Part shown: piece after piece, positions 9,365-22,200 of the stretch
Numbering within the stretch: position 1 is the first letter of the stretch
Layout: the number at the start of each line of letters is the position of its first letter
NCBI GenBank assembly: GCA_036429605.1
Contig: JAVFKD010000010.1
Location: 992,001-1,056,000, forward strand
Direction of reading: 5' to 3'
DNA: 64,000 nucleotides
Source of the DNA: Cladobotryum mycophilum
Taxonomy: Eukaryota; Ascomycota; Sordariomycetes; Hypocreales; Hypocreaceae
Made by a program: the position numbers and the translations under genes
The notes under the pieces: model-generated
What the model saw: only the letters and a program-made list of their open reading frames with translations
What the model was told of the DNA's origin: nothing
Database searches by the model: none

Positions 9365-11520
9365 GATGTGACCTCCTATCGCTTTTTGTGTTATGATGTA
9401 GGAGAGCGGGATGAGTTGGATTTGAAGATGGAATTGGTCAAAGAGATGATGCTACTCACGATTAAAAAAACATAATAAATAATCGGTTAATCGTTCCAGC
9501 TTCATTGCCACTTGCTTCACCATTGCCGATTACCTGCGCCTTCGATCGACTGTTCATCAGACTCCCGTCTTACGCTACAGGCTCCTACGCTGTTGCTCGT
9601 TATGGAAAGGGAAGGATTTACTTACTACCTGAAAGCACCTGTTCAACGAGAGGTATTATTTGGGTGTATCGTGGGGAAAACATGGCGGCGAAAGTTGCTG
9701 GAAGGGTCTTGGAGGGAAGGCCGATTACCACGGGCATGGCGTAGTCGAAGACGGGCGCCGATCCGGAGGACGAGACCTGTCAATCCATTGCATGGTCAAC
9801 ACATCCAGCATGGCCAAATTTTATTTGTTTTTGTTCGGGGATTCGATGAGGCTGTTACGTTCCTAGGTCAGCATTCTCTGCCTATTTATTCTGTTCACTC
9901 CGCTTCTGTTCCCATGCACACTCTGGTAGGCTTGATCTGTTGCTATGCCGACTCTCCAGACCAGCCAAGCCACTGTACCCGCCCATTACTTTAATTAACG
10001 CGACCTCGAAAGCTTCCATGGCCTTGAAATCAACGAGTTTTATCCTAGATATAAACGAGTTCTTGAGTTTGAGGGCCGTCTTTCGCCCAGTGCTAAGGCA
10101 TACCAATTGGGAGTTACTAACAACAAGATCCATGTATACAATGACCCAGCATCAAAAAATTCATCACATCACGAACGTGTGTACCAGCGTACCATATATA
10201 GCCATGATCATATTTCTAGAGAAAAAAGAGCAAAAGTCTTCAGGGAATTTGCTGTCTCTTTTGTGTGTAAGATTTCTATACATCAAAGATAAATGTCCCA
10301 TCTTGCTCCATCTAGACTGTGGCAAGAAAACCTGTTCCACGCATCGTCAGGCCCCATCGCCCGGCCTATACTGGTGTTGTGTTATGGGGGATGGCTTGTA
10401 AACACCTTTGAACATACGGGAGAGAATGAAAAAACGACTGTTGAGTAGATACTAAGCTCCGGAGAATGAAAAAAGAAAAAAGAATGGCTAGACGAGGAAG
10501 TAAACTGAACTGAGGTTTTTGATTGGGTGACGATCTGGATCATTTCAAGCTACCAGCCCGCTTCATCAGGGTTCTATAACGGATTGCGAGAGCTACGTCA
10601 AGTCAATGAATAAGACCCATCTACATTCAAAGCCCCCTTTATGATATCGAATCTCCACTGAACCACTTTATGATACCTGTCAAAGTACACAAGAATTCAC
10701 ATAGTGGCGTATCGTGAAGGGCTTTGATGGGTGATGCCCCCATTCCATTGTCAAGACACCGATAGCCTGAACATGCCCGCAACACTACCTGTATGAAGAT
10801 ACAAATTCTTGTCATCTCTATATTAGTGAGGTATAGCCAGCTGATACTGTCTCAATGCTTGTGGGAGTGTATTTTGAGATGTCTAGAGTTATGTCATTGG
10901 GGACTATTAGTATGCCATGATACCTTAGCTACAGGCCTACCAGGGCCAGGGGAATTTGTCACACGCCTGTCAGCTGGCAAGAAACTCATTGCCGCATCAT
11001 GAGCAGCATTCAGCCATGCATGAAAGTATACCATGTATATCTCGCCAAGGATGACCCCATGAATGTCTCAAATCTGCAGGCGGGGTGGCATGTAAGCGAT
11101 GATTACGGAGTAGTTCAAGAACATTTCACTTTGAGAATAACCATGCTCTTCCAAGGCCACCTGGTAATCACCCAACACGAGACCATCTCCGTAGAGAATC
11201 AATGTATTCACATTTCTTGGGAGACTCCAACATTACTCCCCAACCCAGAAACAAAGTACAGTACAAAAACATAGATGAACAAAAGAGGCATCCCTAAGCC
11301 CGAGCCCCAGGCTCTTTTTGTGTCGCAAATCTATCAATCCCGCCCAGGTAGGTCAAGCCCATTCTATATATCATAATCAGAAAAAAAGGAGGTCTTCCAA
11401 AATTGCTCTGCTCTTAATGCCCAGAACAAGACGCCACAAGCAAAATGCCAATGTCAATCGCTTGAGGCTAGGAAAGAAAAGAAAAAGGTTACTGCTTCAT
11501 TAACAAACGATGGCCATTTT
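9365..11520. other. non-coding stretch of about 2.1 kb
   Basis: I see no gene, RNA gene or mobile element. Open frames (for example 9940-10401) have unnatural composition. Part of it is the 3' flank of the convergent NADH dehydrogenase gene. Confidence 0.5.
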
Positions 11521-13382
11521 TTACTCTCGAGAAATGTCGCGGCCGAATGCCTTGGACTTGAGCCAGTCTAGGGTGACCAAAATACGGTTTCGTGCTGAGA
11601 AATACGTTAGTCCAAACAAACTGAAAGGGATAAATATGAACATGTAAACTTACAGCTGAAGCACATGGACAAATAGGCACTCCTCCAGAAGAGGTAGGTC
11701 ATGCTACCACCAGTAGCAAGGTTACCGTTCCACCAGCTAACATCGGCGACAGCCTTCTCACTGCCAATGTAGGCCAAGCTGCCCTGGTGACTGTAGTGGA
11801 AAGGCTTGATGTCGCGCACAATCTTCAATTGCCTCTCCAGAAGCTCAATCTCGCGAGCGGCCTCGGCGGTGTCACCACCCTGGAGGTTCAGCTTGCTGCT
11901 GAGTTCGGCAATACGGGCCTCATGAGCCTCGGTCTTGGCCATGTTGTTGAACAGCTTACCGAGGAAGTTACCCTCCTGAGAGGCAACCTGGGCAGTGGGG
12001 GCATATCCGGCGACAGCGCAGTCACCAACGGCCCAGACATCGCGGGCACCCTGGACAACAAGGTACTCATTCACAGCGAGACCTCGACGAGAGTCCTGCT
12101 GAGCGGGAATCTTGGCCATGAAATCCCTGACAAGAGGGCGGACGGCATTTCCGGTAGCCCAGACAAGCAGACCGTAGGGAATGGTGACACGCTCCTTGGT
12201 GCCGTCAGGGCGAGAGACTTCGGCCTCAACAGTGCTGTCAGTAACCTTCTTGACCATGGTCTTGGTCTTGATGTCAATCTTTTCCTCGCGGAGGGTGTTT
12301 TCGGTGTAGTCGATCAGGGTCTTGGAGAAGGAAGGCAAGACATTGGGCAGGGCCTCAATGAGGGTGACCTTGAACTTGGGGCTGATTTCAGGAACCAGCT
12401 TCTTGATATCCTCCTCGAAGAAGTCCTGGAGCTCACCGGCGAACTCGACACCAGTGGGACCGCCACCAACGACAACCATGTGCATCAGACGGTCGACTTC
12501 CTCGGGGGCCTGGCCCTTGAAGGCAGCCGTCTCAACGCAGTCCATGATCTTCTTGCGAATCTGCTGAGCGTCGCCAATCTCCTTGAGGAAGCAGCTGTGC
12601 TCCCTGACACCGGGGATGCCAAAGGTAGCGTTCTCGGCACCAACACCAACAACCAGCATGTCGTAGGGAATCTCAGTCTCCGAGGTGGCGCCCTTGATTT
12701 CAGAGTTGTCGGCGATTCTGACAACCTTGCGATCGGGGTCAATGGAGGTAGCCTCTGCTTCGTAGAACTTGGCAGCAGCCTTCTTGCCACGGAGAATGGC
12801 GCGGACGGGCTCCATGATGGAGCGGTGCTCGATTGTGCCGGTGGTGCATGATGGCAGAAGAGGGGTGAAGAGGAAGTAGTTGCGGGGGAGACGACGATGA
12901 CGTTGTAGTTTTCGGTATCGAGCTTCTTGAGAAGGGCAACAGATCCCCAGCCAGTGCCTGTATAAAGTTGTTAGAGAGATTTGATCCAAGTGTGTGTGTG
13001 TGTGTGTGTGTGTGTGCTCACCAAGAATGACCAAGGTCTTCTTGCTAGAATCAACCTCGAATTGCTCTTCGGGATGGCGATCCTGCCAGATGCTGTAACC
13101 TGTATAGCCAACGAGACCAAGAGTCGACAAGTAGGTGAGTCTCCAGAAGAATCTGAATGTCCTGCGAATCTTGCCAGGCTTGGGCTTGGGGGCCTCGTCG
13201 GCGTAGGCTCGTCGGAAGGCAATGCGACCAGAGTTTGGGAGCTTCATTGCGACGGTCGGTCTCGCAGCAGATCGCAGCACCATGTTTCTGGTAGCTGTAG
13301 ACATGGCCCTTGAAGCGATAAGACTGCCAGGAGTCAATGGGGCAACCCTGGCGAGGCCCCTCATAGCTGATGTTGAAGCCAT
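11521..13382 (-). CDS. NDE1: alternative (type II) mitochondrial NADH dehydrogenase
   Basis: Single-subunit, rotenone-insensitive NADH:ubiquinone oxidoreductase, which feeds electrons to quinone without pumping protons. Exons: 13382-13022, 12957-11654 and 11594-11521, about 579 residues, the family length. The N-terminus is Arg/Ser/Ala-rich (mitochondrial presequence) followed by a hydrophobic stretch (LTYLSTLGLVGYTG). FAD-binding VILGTGWGS crosses intron 1, followed by SPRNYFLFTPLLPS. The NADH-binding Rossmann motif is VVVGGGPTGVEFAGEL, then WAVGDCA. Extra residues between the Rossmann fold and the C-terminus form a helical segment and not a clear EF-hand. The frame loses one base at G5 12884-12888 (forward strand); a run of six restores VVSPRNYF, so I treat it as a sequencing error. 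External versus internal membrane face cannot be told apart with confidence. Confidence 0.92.
12991..13016 (+). repeat. TG dinucleotide run within NDE1 intron 1
   Basis: Thirteen TG units. On the transcribed strand this is a CA run starting three bases after the GTGAG donor and filling most of the intron. Confidence 0.9.
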
Positions 13383-15450
13383 TGTTGGTGATTTGTGGTG
13401 TGAGTAACAGGCAGCGAGTGTCGCTGGAAAAAGACTTTGGAGGGGTCGTTGTTGCGCAATTGCGATTAGAATCAGTGGATGATGATTAATATTATGTACC
13501 ACCGCTGACTGGGATGGAATTCTCAACGTTTGCACCGCACCAACAACAACAGCAGCAGCAGCAACAACAAATTGGGCTTGCGCGCTATCGATTGGAGAGG
13601 ATAGATGTGCAAGAATGCAGAATTGAAGCTGCTTGGGGATGGCTGGCTTAAGCTAGGGTTAAGGGAAGGGAATGACGCTGACAGCTTTTGGTGGCCCTGA
13701 ATTTTTTTCCATTCGTCCCTCGAAAAATTTAATGACGCAGAAGAATTGATTGGACCGTCGACCGCTCACGCACGTTTCATTGTATCATCACGATAATGCT
13801 ATCAAGATATGATAAGAAAGTAACAAGTCTCTCTTTCTTCACCCAGAGCATTGCACAAGAAGATGATGATATTTTCAAGTCTACTCTAGTCAACAATATA
13901 CCATTTTCAGGTGTTGCACTCACACCACACCACTCAGAGTCAAGTCACAGGTCGCAGTAGCTCCTCAAGCTTCATTCAGCTGCTTCATTCTCTCCGTTAT
14001 TCTCCGGCCGTGGAGCTCCGAAGCGGACTGTCCCGTCAACCTACTTGTACAGACCTGCATACCTACCTGCCACTGGCTACCTAACCGATGTTCCCGAACG
14101 CATTGCAGGTGGAACGAGTTCGCGTTATCGGCATGTTCTGGACATCCATTTGGAGATGCACCATTCTCTTACCGAGCGAATCCCGAGTCCTGCTGAGCGT
14201 GGGGCTTCGGCGAAGATAGGGAATGAAGTGAATCAATGACTGCTCGCTGTTGGTCTTGACTCCATCCATATTCAGAGAGTATTTACATGTGGAACGGACA
14301 TTATATCATTTATCAACAAATCCGTCCTTGATTGCGATAAGGAGTATCTACCAGTCATGTCACTCTCTGGACGCTTCACACCCACATACATGCATATACG
14401 ATGATGTATTACTGTCACGCCGCATGCGTGCATCACGAAAGGAAACGCCACATTCCTGCTCCTCACAAGCCACTTCAACAACTGAACGCCTCAATTCTCG
14501 CCAGAGAGTGACATCCGTGACATCCATGGATCTCTCTGGATGCGACTCTGTACGGAGAACCCCGCAGACCCCCTGCCTTGACAAGTGCAGACTTGTCAAC
14601 GATCGTCTGCACCCGACACGCACCTGAAACGCTATGCAAAACCCTTCTTCCCAACGTTAGACCGCACCGCCCTCCCCTCTCTGTCACAGTTCCTTTCCCT
14701 CCGTACCAATGGAAGCTTCCACAAACTCCAAATCGGACCAAGACGGTGTGTTTGATCGTGAGCCCCATCACCTTACAGGTTAGACATGCATCCAACGCCC
14801 CGGCTGCTGTCACCACGGAATGACACCCATCTGGTGGCTTCTGACACTGGAGGAACCGAGACTGTCACAGTTGTGCTTCCAAATGGGGTGCTTTCTATAA
14901 TACTTGGCGCAATTAATCGTCCAATGTTGACAAGCGTCCATTCACTGCCCAATGCAATGCTTCCCAAATCATGGACATGCCGACGCTGCTTTGAGCGCGT
15001 CTTCGTCGGCCAGGCTGGGAGGTAACGCAGTCTCTAGTGAGACAAATACTGGCCATGACTTATAGTGTCCTGCTGTCAGGTCTCGATATCTTCAGACTCG
15101 CCTACTTATAAGATTGATCGTCTTTACCTACAACTACCTTAGTCTCTCCGTCATGTTCGGCTCGTGGCTGAATGCCTAGAGCTTTCGGAGATCATCTTCT
15201 CTCTTCATTCATTCTTTTGAGAAAAGGCAGGACCTTTTCTGATGTCGTTTTTTTGCTTCGTTATTTTGTATTAATCTTGTCGTGCATTCTTATCAACAGT
15301 CGTCTCGTGCCACTCTGATACCCTAGCGATACCCCGTTGCGCATTCAATCTCACATGGACTCATAGTAGACATTGCAACTCTACACTCGTTATTGAAGAT
15401 TTGCGACAAGACTGTTTTCAATTTAGGGTTAATGTCCGAAGAAAAATACC
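13383..15450. other. non-coding stretch of about 2.1 kb
   Basis: Divergent upstream regions of the NADH dehydrogenase (minus) and the membrane protein (plus). It has a CAA/CAG-rich patch at 13536-13570 and TACCTACCTGCC-type words near 14050, common in intergenic DNA of these fungi. No supported gene. Confidence 0.5.
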
Positions 15451-16616
15451 ATGGCGCTGACACTGGAGAAAATGGAACACAAAAACTCCCCAAGATGGCG
15501 ATCCATTGACGAATTTCCTCCATGGACTGATGGGGATGGAGATGGTGAGGTTTCGAATCGGATCGAGGCAAGGCGATATCGCAGGAGGTTTCGAGGCACC
15601 AAATCAAGAGCAGGCATCTTGGGAGGGGGATCAACCCCCAGCATGATTATGGACAAGAAGGATAAAACTTCGCAACTCCCGAGGAACCTACCATACTGGA
15701 GACATGGCGAAAATAGACTGGGCGGCTTTGACAGTCCGGACGATTCTTCCGACGACCCCTCCGACGACGAGTCATCTCTGTCGAGCTCATCAACGCCCAC
15801 CATTGCCAATGGCTATGCAACTCTCAGCACCACGTCGACGGTGCAGACTGTGACCACACCCAGTGCAGCTCTGTCAGGTTCCGCAGATGATCCCTATGCT
15901 CCCCAATCTACCACTTCCTCGACCCGTAGGTATCTACCTACTATCACCAATCCCATTCAGACTCCGACTTCAATAGCAACATCGGACGCCTCGTTCACTA
16001 CATTTACAACATCAACCATCCCGTCTAGTCAGACCGTCACTGCTGTGCCGCCGATTGCAACGGCATTCAAGGATGGTCCTGAAGCCAATCGTCATGCAGG
16101 GCTTAGTCCAGCAGGACAAAAGGCTCTGATTGCTACTGGGTCCATTGGTGGGTAACCCAAAAACCCGCCTGCTTGTACAAGGGTATAGCTAATCCTCGTC
16201 CAGTCGGGGCACTCATTCTCATAACCGTTGCTTGGCTCATATGGAGATCATCCAAGCGATCGTCGTCTGACAAGCCCAGAGTTTGGAAATCGTACGGCGG
16301 CATATCGGTGGGACCCAGGCGTGCTCTCAGTAGCATCGCCAGCAAGATGCCTTGGGCCAAATCTAGGACCGGCACCGACGACCAGACTGATTTCGATATC
16401 ATACTTGAACGAAAAAACGGCAGCGTCTCGACGGTGGAATCACGGCCGCCGGAACGTGTAAGGGTCAACTCGTACGGCATCGTGTTTCGTAGTGCGATAA
16501 ACAGGCAGTCGATAATGAACCTGCTCGCCCCATCTACACGCACAAGTCATAGGCCATCACTGCCCAGCCTGCCACCCTCACCCTCGCCCTCACCCTCACC
16601 TTCACCGACAAAATAG
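15451..16616 (+). CDS. Ser/Thr-rich single-pass membrane protein of unknown function
   Basis: Two exons, 15451-16147 and 16204-16616, give about 369 residues. The first 90 residues are charged and begin without a signal peptide. Residues 95-225 are strongly Ser/Thr-rich (runs such as STTSTVQTVTTPS), likely O-glycosylated. A single hydrophobic segment (GALILITVAWLIW) falls exactly at the exon join, followed by a basic KRSSSDKPR stop-transfer and a 110-residue presumed cytoplasmic tail ending in a PSPSPS repeat. This is the layout of fungal cell-wall sensors and of many uncharacterised ascomycete proteins, but the missing signal peptide means either a type III topology or a missed upstream exon. 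I recognise no specific family. Confidence 0.65.
16564..16604 (+). repeat. short CCCTCA-type hexamer repeat inside the coding region
   Basis: Imperfect six-base units (CCCTCA/CCCTCG/CCTTCA) encode the terminal Pro-Ser dipeptide run of the membrane protein. They resemble telomere-like repeats only superficially and are in frame. Confidence 0.7.
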
Positions 16617-17248
16617 CCTCAACAGTGGGCAGATGGAAGGCCAGCAAGACATGTCTCAAGTAGCCCACTATTCATAAATAAACCTACATATTTTCCCTTC
16701 TTCGGCCGGAACTGGTGCATCTTCCAATGGCGTGAGGTTGTGACGAGCATCCAAACGGGCAAGCCCTATCTATCTCTTACGTGATGCATATGCTTAAGCA
16801 TAACACAACGGGGGTTTTGGGCCCTCGAATCACCAACCCACTTAATTAGCTAGAGAGCGAAAGTTCTGACACCTTAAGCCAATAGAGAGGATGGGTAAGG
16901 GCAAACAGATTGAGCCGTTTCCACCGTAGACGGGATTGCATTTAGTCCCCATATTTTAACAGCCCAGATGGGAGAGAGAGAGAGAGGTGGGGGGGAGGTA
17001 CACTTACCGCTGCTTTCTCGGTGCCGAATCGGCAAAGGACCTACGTTGTTAGTGATACCAACACCCGGAGTTACTGTCCAATCGTCCATTGTGCCATGGA
17101 CATGGACATTATTTATAAAAAGCATATGGAATGCCTGTTGTTAAATATAGAAGAAAAAAGAAGAAGAAGAAGATGGTTACTTGAGATTTTAGTCTCGGCA
17201 TCAATTTACAACCATCTCAAGTCCTTTGAAGGGGAAAGAGAAAAAAGA
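16617..17248. other. intergenic region between membrane protein and MFS transporter
   Basis: Terminator of the upstream gene and promoter of the transporter. A GA/G-rich tract lies at 16975-16996 and a poly-purine GAAGAAGAAGA tract at 17150-17172. No gene seen. Confidence 0.5.
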
Positions 17249-18950
17249 ATGTTGGAGAAAACACCAGCGCCGGGTGGTGTTGATCCCCATGACGACTTAC
17301 ACACACTGAGAGAGCAAGACACCCACGATGACGAGAATAATAGCAGAGCCGACCATGACAACACCGATGCCAGTGCAGTCAACGAAACCAAGCAGTCCGA
17401 CGACATGACAGACCAGCCCCTACACTCCGTGTTCTCCCCCGCGTCAAAGTCTTTGTCATTTGCATGACCGTCTTCAGCACAGTCTTCTCCCCCTGTCCTC
17501 GTTCATCTACCTCCCCGCCATAACGCCCATCTCAGAAGCCTACGGAAAGTCCCTGTCCGAGATCAACCTCACCGTGACGCTGTACCAGGTGATGCAGGCC
17601 ATAGCCCCCTTATTCTTCGGCGACCTGAGCGACCAGATTGGCAGGCGGCCGGTCTACCTCTTGACGTTTACCATCTACATTGGCGCCAACGTCGGGCTCG
17701 CGCTGCAGAGCTCGTATCCTGCGCTGCTGGTGCTGAGGGCCATGCAGAGCACGGGAAGCAGCGCGACGGTGGCTATTGGGAGTGCGGTGGTGGCGGACCT
17801 GACGACGGCGGCGGAGAGGGGCGGGTACATTACTGCGGTGCAGGCGAGCATACAGTTTGTGCCCGCGCTGGCGCCCGTGTTGGGTGGGATATTGACGCAG
17901 TATCTGGGGTGGAGGTCGAATTTCTGGTTCTTGATCATTGGGGCGGGTGTGTTTTTGATGGTGTATGTGCCGTTTGTGCCAGAGGTATGTGATCAACTTA
18001 CAACTTATATGAGGGGGGAGGGGCCCTTCACGTCAGGGGGTGAGACTTTTAACTAATGACCTTGTGTGAATAAACAGACGGCAAGAAATGTGGTTGGCAA
18101 TGGATCCCTCCCACCACCCAAACTCAACATGTCCTTCCTCTCCTATCGACAATGGCGGCCCAAGACCCTCCGAGGCACCGTCGACACCAAGCCAGAGACC
18201 ACCACCAAGCGACCCTTCAAGATCCCCGTGCCCAACATCTGGGCCGCCATCCGTGTCGTTTTCGAAAAGGACGTTGGACCCCTCATGCTCTTCATGTCCC
18301 TCTTCGTCATGGCCAACTACGCCATGCTCGTTCCCCTGCAGGACGTCATACGGCGACAGTACCACTTCAACGACTTGCAAGTCGGGCTCTGCTACATACC
18401 CTTTTCCGTGGGCTCGGTCATCGGTTCCGTCATCGTGGGCAAGCTGATGAACTGGAACTACGCCCGCGTGGCGCGGAGCGTCGGCATGTCGGCTGACCGC
18501 AAGCGAGGCGACGACCTGCGCAAATTCCCCATCGAAAAGGCCAGGCTGGACCTCATGTGGCCGTGGACGGTGCTGGCGATTATATCCATCACCTCGTGGG
18601 GGTGGGTGGTCAGTTCCGGAACCAGTCTCGCCGTGCCGCTCATCATGCTCTTCATCTCCGGCATGGGCATGAGTGGGCCCATCTCAATCCTCACGACGCT
18701 GCTGGTCGACCTCTACCCGATGAGCCCCGGGCGGGTGTCCTCGTCCTTTAACCTGACGAGGGCGACGCTCAGCGCCGTGGGCACGGCGGTCGTGCAGTAC
18801 ATCATCGACGCCTGGGGGTATGGGTATACCTACCTGTTCATGGGCATGCTCGTCCTGGCCGCGAGTCCGATTGTGCTGATGGTTCGGAAATGGGGTCCCG
18901 GGTGGAGGGAGGAGAGATACAAGCGGTTTCAAGGAGCTCAAAAGGCTTGA
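17249..18950 (+). CDS. DHA1-type major facilitator drug/metabolite exporter
   Basis: Proton-antiport MFS transporter, about 536 residues in two exons (17249-17984, 18078-18950). A hydrophilic acidic N-terminus of about 60 residues precedes the membrane core. Motif A is GDLSDQIGRRPVYLL, followed by LVLRAMQSTGSSATVAIGSAVV and QYLGWRSNFWFL, typical of the QDR-like drug:H+ antiporter branch. The long central loop after helix 6 follows the intron, and the second half has helices from VVFEKDVGPLMLFMSLF on. The frame is lost at two runs of five C, 17436-17440 and 17489-17493; six C at each gives FSPRVKVFVIC and FSTVFSPLSSFIYLP, so both look like sequencing errors. The substrate is unknown. It has no biosynthetic neighbours beyond unknown genes. 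Confidence 0.88.
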
Positions 18951-19224
18951 TGCCCGACTGTCATGGAAGTTCAAGCTTCTTTTCAAAATCACAACTACTA
19001 CACACGACAGCCTGTGGTTCTCATAGGACCAATTCTTCACAATTTAATTCTTGGCCCCCCTTTTTTTCTAGGGGGGCTGCTATCCTTTTATATGAATACT
19101 CCTTTTTAATTAGATTATGGTCCTTTGTGCTTAGTGATGTGTGATTTGAAGGCGATTATTCCATGTATACTCGTGCTCATATGTTCTAGTTTCTATCTCT
19201 CAATGTAAGCTGCGTGGATCGTAT

Positions 19225-22200
19225 TTACATCTCATCCGGTCGAAAACCAATCTGCTTGAGAAGCCCATCATCCACGCCTGGTAATTCTTCTCTGAGAAAA
19301 GAGATAACCTCTTTCCTTCTTTCAAAATCACAATAAATATTCCATAATCCATCCATATGTCTGCTCTGATGGAGAGTTCCCAAAGCACGCTCCTGCCCCA
19401 CCCTACCAATCATGGCCCTCAAGAGCTCCTTCTCGCCGCTGAAGGCGGCAGCAGCCAAGAGACTGCCATGGAGCCCAAAGTCAAAAGTTGTCGTCAGATG
19501 ATCATCGCTAACTTTATTCAGTAGAAAGAAAGCTACTTCGCTGTCGTCTCTCCGTTGATATTTGATGGCAGCGTCGAGCGCGCTGCCATACCAACCACTC
19601 TCCGCAATAAAGTTGACATCTGCACCATGATCAACCAGAAACATAACTCTTTGGAGAGAATCCCTTTCGTACGACGCCGCCGCCGCTATAAGAGCGCTTT
19701 CATAGCGATCTGTTTTTATGACGGAATTAACATCCACCCCTGCTTTAATGAGGAGTTCCGAAGTCTGGACAAACTTATCGCCAAGTATCGCTGAATTCAA
19801 TAGACTGCCGCCTGTATTGACATGGCCAACTAAATGGTACTCCATATTGGCCTCAATAAGTTTTTCGCTCAGCAGCCATTCGAGCAACTCGGGACAGTAC
19901 CTGGCAGTATAGGCTACAACTGTGGACCATCCGTCTGAGCTTAAATCCCAATTGATCTTCACGATGAAAACCTTAGCTAAGTTGGCACGATCTTTCCGAA
20001 TTACATCATAAAGCCTATCGAGCAACTTTGTAAGTAAGTCCTTGTCGTCAACCCACTTTACCAATTGCTCGCATATCTTAACATGATCTTGCTTGATAGC
20101 CCATTCAAGACACTCGATTAGTATCGTGCTGTCTATTTTCCGGGCCGCCTCCCAGATATAATCACTGTCCCACCAGTCTCTCACAGTGTAATAAATTGGA
20201 ATTTTACAGACACTAAGCAGCGATATGTTGCTAGACCCGGGTTTATCGTAATTGCTTTTTTCGACCCATTTTCGGAATTGGGGGCTGCTATCGTCAGGTG
20301 ATCCAAGGAAACTTTTTAAAAGTGTTGACATTTCCACATCTGCAAGCGTTTCATGCCGTGTCCCGAGCCATTTGTCATACCTACTGACGTGTTCGTGCCA
20401 ACTTTTCATAATGTAGCAGTAGAACGGGACGGAGCTGTCTTTGTAGGCGGAACCTCTGGACCGAAAGTGCGAGGAACGGTAACTATTCTCGTCGTCGTCT
20501 TCTAAGTTTATCCAATCGTCAAATCCCAGCCCGGGCGACATAAAAAGACCAAGGCAAACGGTGGAGGCGGGCAAGTCGCATTCCGCCAATGCCCAACGAT
20601 TGGTTTCAAAATATTCCGCAACAGATGCATGTGGAAATACAAGGTCGCCATTCTTATTTATTGTGATAAGGTCCTGGCAAAGATTAAGGACTTGTTCCAA
20701 AGTCTGCCTTTCCGCCCTCGACACTACTCCCCTCCCTTCTGGTGCATACCGAACGGCTTCGAGGATCACATTTTTGTGGGGTACAAATGAGCACATAACC
20801 CATTTAATGACGCGCTCAGCAAGTTCGAAATCATTTGGGTCACTTTGCTCGATCCTCTCCCAAAGTTGGTCGTAGGCTCCTTTCAAATCCTTGGGTACAT
20901 TCTTGGTCCAAGTCTCGATGGCGGCATTTGTCGTTAATGCTTTAAGGGCTTGTGTTTGTAGATGTACCCATCGGAACCTTTATTGCGTAGTTAGCACCAA
21001 ACCGAAAAAATAACAAGAGCCAGGTTTCTATATCAACTTACATTCCGTTACTCTTATCCTTAAAAGTCTCCTTAATCAACGACTTGACTTTGTCATCGCG
21101 CCGTTCAAACCATAGACTAGAGTAGACATGCTTGTTCAAATACTTTTCAATATCGCTTGCCTGGCTCGCGCTGTCTATCTCTATTGTAGATCTGGCTTCA
21201 AAAACATCCATGAATTCGCGATCCGGACGACTCGATATAAAAATTTTAACTGGTCTGATGGACTTTTCCATTAACCCAATAATAGTCTCTGCTAAGTTAT
21301 GGGTCGTGGTGTCTGACTCGTCCAGGGCATCCAGAATAAGAGTTGTCTTAGAATAAAGATTGAACGATTCCAGTATCAGATCTTCGCAGTCCTTGTAACT
21401 AAAGTCTCTCTGCTCTTTCTGGGCTAACTCATACCGCTTTCTAAGAGCTGTCTGGATTCGATAGGAATCGTTAGCTTTCTGAGACAGCTGGCGAACAATA
21501 CTTTTCAAAGCAATGAGTGGATCCTGCATTGAGTTTCCAGATCGTGTGCAGTAAAAGTACGCAAAACCCTCATCATGTGAAGATGTGTCTTTTAGAACTC
21601 TCCAAGTGGCATCAATTACTCTAGATGTGAGGCAAGTCTTGCCTGTGCCCACTGCTTCAAGTTAGAAACTAAATAAAGGTATGTACTGTCGTTGGGATCT
21701 GAGATAACTTACCAGTCCCTTTAAGCCATAGTACGGTCGAGGAAGACGGTATACAATCCCAATCTCGAAAGCTCGGGTGGTTCAACAACCACTCCCCGGT
21801 TCCCTCAAGTCTCAGATCACACACATCTGCATGCCTGTTTCCGATCTTTTCAGAGCTGATGAAATTCAAGAGTGCCTCGACCTGGCTTTCATTGATTGCT
21901 TCCAAAAGCCGGACAACCCCTTTATCTATTCGAGTAAGGGGCGCTGACAGCTCATTTAAGTGATCTCTCAATTTTTTGGTTATTTGATCAGTAGATTTGT
22001 CATGACGCGAGGATTCACAGAGAGAGACTTCGTGCGAAAGCCTCTGTTCCATTTTGGATAAATCTGAAATGAGACCAGAAGCTCGATTTGGGTGAAAGAC
22101 TATATCCAGCGTTTTGCGGACCTCGCCCTTCTCCAGCAAGGAGTATGATCTGACTAAAAGTTCGATTGCGGCGGTATACAAGCCAACAAGCGCCTCGTGG

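Noticed and set aside
11787..12851. 354-codon open frame on the plus strand
   Set aside because: It is the antisense shadow of NDE1, whose minus-strand product is a clear enzyme. The plus-strand translation has biased Gly/Leu/Asn/Asp composition and no motifs.
12884..12888. NDE1 as a pseudogene or site of programmed frameshifting
   Set aside because: Single-base loss in a homopolymer with perfect coding on both sides, and the same error in four other genes of the window, makes sequence error the better explanation.
16564..16604. Telomere-like hexamer repeat
   Set aside because: Imperfect CCCTCA units in frame within a coding region; they encode a Pro-Ser run and are not a telomere.
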